From the NCBI GenBank assembly GCA_045612845.1, contig JAZKZV010000006.1:169094-233093 (forward strand): 64,000 bases of DNA, in the 5' to 3' direction. The notes beneath the pieces were generated by a model. The model was given only the letters and a program-made list of their open reading frames with translations. It made no database searches and had not been told where the DNA came from. Source of the stretch: Ornithomonoglobus_A sp045612845. Lineage in GTDB: Bacteria > Bacillota > Clostridia > UBA1381. Position 1 is the stretch's first letter. Each line of letters starts with the position of its first letter. Shown one piece after another: positions 61,693 to 64,000 of the stretch. A program made the translations under genes and the position numbers.

Positions 61693-63610
61693 TAAATTTT
61701 ATATTACAACAGCGATTGCATATACGTCAAAAACCCCTCATATCGGTAACACATATGAGCTTATTTTAACAGATGCTATTGCAAGATTTAACCGCTTTAT
61801 CGGTAAGGACGTTTACTTTTTAACAGGTACGGACGAGCATGGTCAGAAAATTCAGCAAATTGCCGAGGAACAGGGCATTACACCGCAAGAGCACGTGGAC
61901 AAGATTGCGGGCGAGATACGTGATATTGCCGATATGCTCAATATCAGCTACGATGGATTTATAAGAACAACCGACGATTATCACGTAAAAGCAGTACAAC
62001 AGATATTTAAAAAGTTATACGAGCAGGGCGATATATATAAGGGTGCATATGAGGGTCTATATTGTACTCCTTGCGAATCGTTCTGGACACAATCTCAGTT
62101 AAAGGACGGAAAGTGTCCCGACTGCGGACGTGAAGTGCAAAAGACAAAGGAAGAAGCATACTTCTTTAAAATGAGTAAGTACGGTCAAAAACTTATGGAG
62201 CATATCGAGAATAATCCTGAGTTTATTCAACCTGAATCACGTAAAAAGGAAATGGTAAATAACTTCCTAAAACCAGGTCTTCAGGACTTGTGTGTTTCAA
62301 GAAGCTCATTTAACTGGGGTGTACCTGTCGATTTTGATGATGAGCACGTTATATATGTGTGGATAGATGCACTTTCAAACTACATCACCGCTCTTGGCTA
62401 CACACCCGAAGAAAAGGGCGAGTTATACAATAAATACTGGCCTGCAGATGTTCATGTAATAGGTAAGGATATTTTACGTTTCCATACAATTTACTGGCCA
62501 ATTATATTGATGGCTCTTGGCGAGGAGTTGCCAAAGCAAGTGTTTGGACATCCGTGGATGCTTGTTGGTGAGGAAAAGATGTCAAAATCACGCGGTAATG
62601 TTATTTATGCACAAGACCTTGTACGTCATTTTGGTACAGATGCGGTAAGATATTACTCATTGCACGAGATGCCATTTGCTCAGGACGGAACAATCACATA
62701 TGATGTGTTTATGACACGTTTTAACTCTGACCTGGCAAATACATTGGGTAACCTTGTAAACAGAACAATCGCAATGGTTAATAAGTATTTTGACGGAATA
62801 ATCCAACCTGGCGATGTATCAGGCGAGTTTGATGATGACTTAAAGGCGGTAGCAACAGGCGCTATTGCAAAAATCACCGAGAAAATGAAGAGTCTGCACG
62901 TTGCCGACAGCTTAGACGAAATCTGGGCAGTGGTAAACCGTGCAAACAAGTATATAGACGAAACAACACCATGGATACTTGCTAAGGATGAGGCAACAAA
63001 ACCGCGTCTTGGTACAGTGTTGTATAATCTTGTAGAAACTATAAGAATTATCGCGTCATTGCTTTCTTCGTTTATTCCCGAAACTGCCGAAAAGATAAAA
63101 GAACAGCTTTGTGCTGAGGATTTAAGCTTTGAAAGTGCCGATAAGTTTGGTATAACAAAGCCGGGAACAAAAGTTGGCGAGGCAGTTGCACTCTTTGCAA
63201 GACTTGATATCGAAAAGAAAATGGAGGAAATTATGGCAGAGGTTGCACAGAACACAGAAGAAAAGATAGAAATTGCACCATATAAAGATTTTGTTGAGTT
63301 TGATGATTTCGAAAAGCTTGATATAAGAGTTGGTAAGGTGCTTGAGTGTGAAAGAGTACCAAAATCTAAAAAGCTTTTGAGATTTACTCTTGAGGTGGGA
63401 AGTGAAAAAAGACAGATTCTTTCGGGAATATCGCAATTCCACGAGCCTGAGGAGTTGATTGGTAAGAATGTGCTCTTTATAGCAAACTTCAAGCCAAGAA
63501 CAATGATGGGACTCGAATCTAACGGAATGATTTTGTCAGCAGAGCATGACGGAAATCTAACAGTTTTAACAACGCTGAAGGATATACAGAGCGGTGCGGA
63601 AATAGTGTAA
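61685..63610 (+). CDS. metG: Methionyl-tRNA synthetase
   Basis: About 641 residues. Class I motif HIGN near residue 18, KMSKS loop EEKMSKSRGN near 297. A zinc knuckle is formed by CTPCESF and CPDCGR near 125-147. The C-terminal about 100 residues (DFEKLDIRVGKVLECERVPKSKKLLRF) form the Trbp111-like tRNA-binding dimerisation domain. The start at 61685 fits GGGAG eight bases upstream; an earlier GTG overlaps that site. Confidence 0.96.
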   Translation: MNNKFYITTAIAYTSKTPHIGNTYELILTDAIARFNRFIGKDVYFLTGTDEHGQKIQQIAEEQGITPQEHVDKIAGEIRDIADMLNISYDGFIRTTDDYHVKAVQQIFKKLYEQGDIYKGAYEGLYCTPCESFWTQSQLKDGKCPDCGREVQKTKEEAYFFKMSKYGQKLMEHIENNPEFIQPESRKKEMVNNFLKPGLQDLCVSRSSFNWGVPVDFDDEHVIYVWIDALSNYITALGYTPEEKGELYNKYWPADVHVIGKDILRFHTIYWPIILMALGEELPKQVFGHPWMLVGEEKMSKSRGNVIYAQDLVRHFGTDAVRYYSLHEMPFAQDGTITYDVFMTRFNSDLANTLGNLVNRTIAMVNKYFDGIIQPGDVSGEFDDDLKAVATGAIAKITEKMKSLHVADSLDEIWAVVNRANKYIDETTPWILAKDEATKPRLGTVLYNLVETIRIIASLLSSFIPETAEKIKEQLCAEDLSFESADKFGITKPGTKVGEAVALFARLDIEKKMEEIMAEVAQNTEEKIEIAPYKDFVEFDDFEKLDIRVGKVLECERVPKSKKLLRFTLEVGSEKRQILSGISQFHEPEELIGKNVLFIANFKPRTMMGLESNGMILSAEHDGNLTVLTTLKDIQSGAEIV

Positions 63611-63649
63611 TATAAAGAGGGGGATGTTTAAAAATATCCCCTGATTATC

Positions 63650-63680
63650 GTAGGGAACGGATTTATCCGTTCCTTTTTTG
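63650..63680 (+). terminator. REP-like palindrome acting as metG terminator
   Basis: GTAGGGAACGGATTTATCCG then TTCC and six T. It is a GTAGG-foot palindrome whose stem (GGAACGGAT/ATCCGTTCC) plus T tract forms an intrinsic terminator. Confidence 0.7.
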
Positions 63681-63699
63681 TGTAGTTTTTATGTACATC

Positions 63700-63857
63700 G
63701 TAGGGGAGGGGCTTGCTCCTCCCGTTTTTCATCGTAGGGGAGGGTTTTGGCTACGCTCTCAAAACCGTTGGTTTTGTCGCTACAAATTGCAATGCAATTT
63801 GTTTGTCTGTGCTCATTCCGTTTTTTCATCGTAGGGACCGGCGTCCCCGACGGTCCG
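63700..63857 (+). repeat. Cluster of three more REP-like palindromes
   Basis: Further same-orientation copies begin at 63700 (GTAGGGGAGGGGCTTGCTCC), 63734 (GTAGGGGAGGGTTTTGGCTA, degenerate, with a GGTTTTG/CAAAACC stem) and 63831 (GTAGGGACCGGCGTCCCCGA). Each is preceded by ATC. Between them only short inverted bits such as AAATTGCAATGCAATTT occur. No coding region is seen in this 297-bp gap. Confidence 0.75.
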
Positions 63858-63862
63858 AAAAA

Positions 63863-63888
63863 AAGAGGACGGAAAATTCCGTCCTCTT
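63863..63888 (-). terminator. Terminator of the minus-strand partial gene
   Basis: AAGAGGACGGAA and TTCCGTCCTCTT form a 12-bp stem; on the minus strand it is followed by T-rich sequence. Confidence 0.85.
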
Positions 63889-63907
63889 AAATTTTTAATT
63901 GCATCAA

Positions 63908-64000
63908 TTATGCTTGTGTCCAGCTTTCCCAGTCAGTAGCTGTTGTTACATCTACCTGAGCTGCACCTGCAGATTCAAGTGCTTTCTTAGCAAGGTCTGC
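63908..64000 (-). CDS. C-terminal fragment of an unidentified protein
   Basis: The last 30 codons of a gene entering from the right edge, ending TAA at 63910-63908. It reads ADLAKKALESAGAAQVDVTTA then TDWESWTQA. The acidic, alanine-rich C-terminus suggests a cytosolic or secreted protein, but I cannot name it. A strong terminator follows. Confidence 0.6.
   Translation of the reverse strand, partial: ADLAKKALESAGAAQVDVTTATDWESWTQA

Noticed and set aside
1..64000. CRISPR arrays, tRNA or rRNA genes
   Set aside because: No regularly spaced repeats, and no tRNA or rRNA signatures were found on reading the intergenic regions; the only spaced repeats are the REP palindromes.

Overview
The window is AT-rich bacterial chromosome with standard code, strong AAAGGAG-type ribosome binding sites and sigma-A promoters (TTGACA-N17-TATAAT). 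A Spo0A gene, a Phe T-box leader, an SLH-domain protein, an NfnAB pair and a LepA/PrfB/MreB/PolA gene set point to an anaerobic spore-lineage Firmicute (class Clostridia), probably an uncultured gut or rumen type. I cannot name a genus.

Layout. 1-1.3 kb: right end of a phage head-gene fragment on the minus strand, with a damaged small terminase gene lying directly before scaffold and capsid genes. 1.4-1.8 kb: a promoter, a closing stem and an intrinsic terminator define a structured non-coding RNA of roughly 390 nt that I do not recognise. 1.9-6.5 kb: carbohydrate genes (PIG-L deacetylase, L-rhamnose isomerase, a deacetylase-like protein) and an M20 peptidase. 6.5-12.4 kb: membrane protein coupled to a sigma factor, pyrE, GDPD phosphodiesterase, ClpE-type unfoldase, amidase. 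12.5-21.8 kb: T-box-pheS-pheT, ilvA, HD hydrolase, recX, rimO, pgsA, hisIE. 22-30.6 kb (minus): CYTH protein, a zinc-type ABC importer, polA, mreB, amidohydrolase, SLH protein. 30.8-35 kb: stalk-domain protein, CBS protein, nfnAB. 35.1-41.7 kb: a second carbohydrate region with an MFS transporter, a paralogue of the 4.3-kb protein, a DUF4838-type protein, a serine hydrolase and an EamA exporter. 41.9-47.3 kb (plus): LysR regulator, pepD, SGNH hydrolase, OPT transporter, PqqD-like protein. 47.3-54.8 kb (minus): guanylate-kinase-like protein, sugar kinase, spo0A, lepA, exonuclease, prfB (with +1 frameshift), YdcF-like protein. 55-58.8 kb: glycolytic run pgk-tpiA-gpmI. 58.8-59.15 kb: a type I toxin-antitoxin-like locus. 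59.3-63.6 kb: a second phosphoglycerate-mutase-family gene, AI-2E-family permease, metG. The window ends in a cluster of small palindromic repeats and the tail of an unidentified minus-strand gene.

Between the genes there is a dispersed family of about 25-30 bp palindromes that all carry a GTAGG foot (at least ten copies). The GTAG foot is the hallmark of REP elements moved by RAYT transposases. Most of the gene content is ordinary housekeeping. The observations most worth follow-up are the unassigned RNA at 1.4-1.8 kb, the toxin-antitoxin-like locus with an apparently frameshifted toxin, the REP family, and the prfB frameshift site that uses UAA instead of UGA.
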